A model generated the notes under the pieces. It did no database searches. It had not been told where the DNA came from and was given only the letters and a program-made list of their open reading frames with translations. A DNA stretch of 6,101 bases from Bacillota bacterium. Lineage in GTDB: Bacteria; Bacillota; Bacilli; Tumebacillales; Effusibacillaceae. Positions 5,002 through 6,101 of this stretch are shown here, in pieces. The position numbers were made by a program, and so were the translations under genes. Within the stretch, counting starts at the first letter, position 1; the number at the start of each line of letters is the position of its first letter. The stretch lies in NCBI GenBank assembly GCA_020059765.1, contig JAGVBM010000184.1, positions 1-6,101 of the forward strand. Direction: 5' to 3'.

Positions 5002-6101
5002 ATGCATAACAATGCGATTTTGATTTGTATCGACGGGATGGCAGCCTACTATCTGCAAGATGAAAGATGCAAGATGCCCAATTTGCGGAAACTGATGGGG
5101 CAGGGGGCAGCAGCAGATAAAATGACTTGTGCCTATCCGACTTCCACCTGGCCCATGAACACGAGCATTATTACGGGTACGTATCCGCGAAAGCATGGGG
5201 TGCTTGGAAACTGGGTGGTGGAACGGGCGTCCGGCAAAGTAAAGGAACATTTTGGCGATCGTTGTTGGGACAAGGAAGAAGTGGTTCAAGTCCCCACGTT
5301 GTATGATCTGGTTCACCGGCAAGGAGGCAAGACGGCGGCGATTTGCTGGCCTGTAACGCGAGGCGCAAGCACGATTGACTTTAATATTCCGGAGTTTTAC
5401 GAACAGGAGTTGTTTGAAGCTTATTCGACCCCTGAATTTTGGCAGGAATTGAAAGAACAAGGCTTGCCCGTTGAGCAGTACGGTCCTTGGAGTAAAGATC
5501 ATGCCAGAGGACCGATGCAAGACTGGTTGACGACGGAAGCGGCCAAATATTTGATCCGACAGCACAAACCGAATTTGATGATGCTTCATTACTTAGTGGC
5601 GGACAGTTTCCAGCATGATTATGGCACGCTGTCGCAGGAAGCATTCTGGGCGTTGGATTATATCGATGAACGAATCGGCGAGTTGATTGCTGCGCTGCAA
5701 GAAGAAGGTTTGTATGAAACAACCAACTTGTTTATCGTCTCTGATCATGGATTTGCCGATACACACAGTGTGATTAGTCCGAATGTCCTGTTTAAGCAAA
5801 AAGGCTGGTACAATCCTGCCAATCCGGAAAAAAGCAAGGCCATCGCCGTGTCCAACGGGGGTGTTGGATATGTATATGTTCTCGACGAGGAAATGCGGGA
5901 GGATCTGAAAGAACAAATCAAGCAAGAATTGCGGAAAACCGAAGGAGTGGAGGCCATTTTTGAAAATGGGGATTTCACGGATCTGGGGCTGCCTACACTT
6001 GAGGAGCATCCTAATCAGGCTGACCTGATTTTTGAAGCGAAAGAAGGATACTTCGTTTATTTTGGCGACGAAGGCGAGGATGTGATCAGCCAACACAAAT
6101 A
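5002..6101 (+). CDS. Alkaline-phosphatase-superfamily phosphodiesterase (3' end outside window)
   Basis: The frame is open from the ATG at 5002 to the window end (366 residues visible, no stop), so the gene is partial. The ATG has an excellent GGAGG at 4990-4994, 7 nt away. It belongs to the type I phosphodiesterase/nucleotide pyrophosphatase family: two-metal hydrolases of phosphodiesters, nucleotides or phosphomonoesters. The visible catalytic residues are Asp11 in ICIDGM, the likely nucleophile Thr49 in PTSTWP, TGTYPRKHG (59-67), Asp201 and His205 in VADSFQHDYG, and Asp248-His249 in VSDHGF. The last metal-binding His should fall just beyond the window. No signal peptide is evident: the N-terminal hydrophobic stretch is the first core strand, so the enzyme is probably cytosolic and would act on imported substrate. 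It is the third gene of the glpP operon, which hints at glycerophosphodiester-type substrates. The exact specificity is not readable from sequence. Confidence 0.9.
   Translation, partial: MHNNAILICIDGMAAYYLQDERCKMPNLRKLMGQGAAADKMTCAYPTSTWPMNTSIITGTYPRKHGVLGNWVVERASGKVKEHFGDRCWDKEEVVQVPTLYDLVHRQGGKTAAICWPVTRGASTIDFNIPEFYEQELFEAYSTPEFWQELKEQGLPVEQYGPWSKDHARGPMQDWLTTEAAKYLIRQHKPNLMMLHYLVADSFQHDYGTLSQEAFWALDYIDERIGELIAALQEEGLYETTNLFIVSDHGFADTHSVISPNVLFKQKGWYNPANPEKSKAIAVSNGGVGYVYVLDEEMREDLKEQIKQELRKTEGVEAIFENGDFTDLGLPTLEEHPNQADLIFEAKEGYFVYFGDEGEDVISQHK

Noticed and set aside
4474..5589. Long 371-codon open frame on the minus strand
   Set aside because: It lies antisense across the HAD and phosphodiesterase genes, both of which have complete catalytic motifs and ribosome binding sites. 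Its translation is rich in Arg, His and Pro without any recognisable domain, typical of a shadow frame.

Overview
The window most resembles a chromosomal segment from a Gram-positive Bacillota, probably of the order Bacillales. The grounds are strong AGGAGG-type ribosome binding sites 5-10 nt before nearly every start, intrinsic terminators, mid-range base composition, and a GlpP-type glycerol-3-phosphate antiterminator, a regulator family typical of that group. I cannot name the genus from sequence alone. I see no mobile element, CRISPR array, tRNA or rRNA, and the content looks like ordinary chromosome.

Left part (1-2256, + strand): an intergenic stretch with one TATAAT-type promoter is followed by a zinc-independent MDR quinone-oxidoreductase-like enzyme (195-1124), a classical SDR oxidoreductase (1165-1935) and a 64-residue two-helix membrane protein (2017-2211). 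A perfect 11-bp hairpin (2232-2256) lies between this group and the convergent rarD gene and could end transcription from either side. Middle (2297-3190, - strand): an EamA-family RarD-type transporter with its own promoter at 3240-3269.

Right part (3347-6101, + strand): a promoter, then about 180 nt of highly structured leader that ends in a strong intrinsic terminator only 16 nt before the start of glpP. Three tightly packed genes follow: glpP (3583-4167), a HAD-IIA phosphatase (4180-4986) and an alkaline-phosphatase-superfamily phosphodiesterase (5002 to beyond the window end). Gaps of 12 and 15 nt indicate one operon. The likely theme is sensing and breakdown of glycerol-phosphate-type phosphodiesters and monoesters. 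The diesterase could release a phosphomonoester, the HAD enzyme could remove its phosphate, and GlpP could report sn-glycerol-3-phosphate. That division of labour is inferred from families and neighbourhood.

The most interesting item is the glpP leader. It contains a long basal hairpin, a small local hairpin, a candidate antiterminator helix that would consume the 5' arm of the terminator, and an internal repeat of the ATCCA...TGGAT pairing units. This is the architecture of a transcription-attenuation switch. It may be a target of GlpP itself (autoregulation) or an unclassified riboswitch-like element. I could not match it convincingly to a named riboswitch class.
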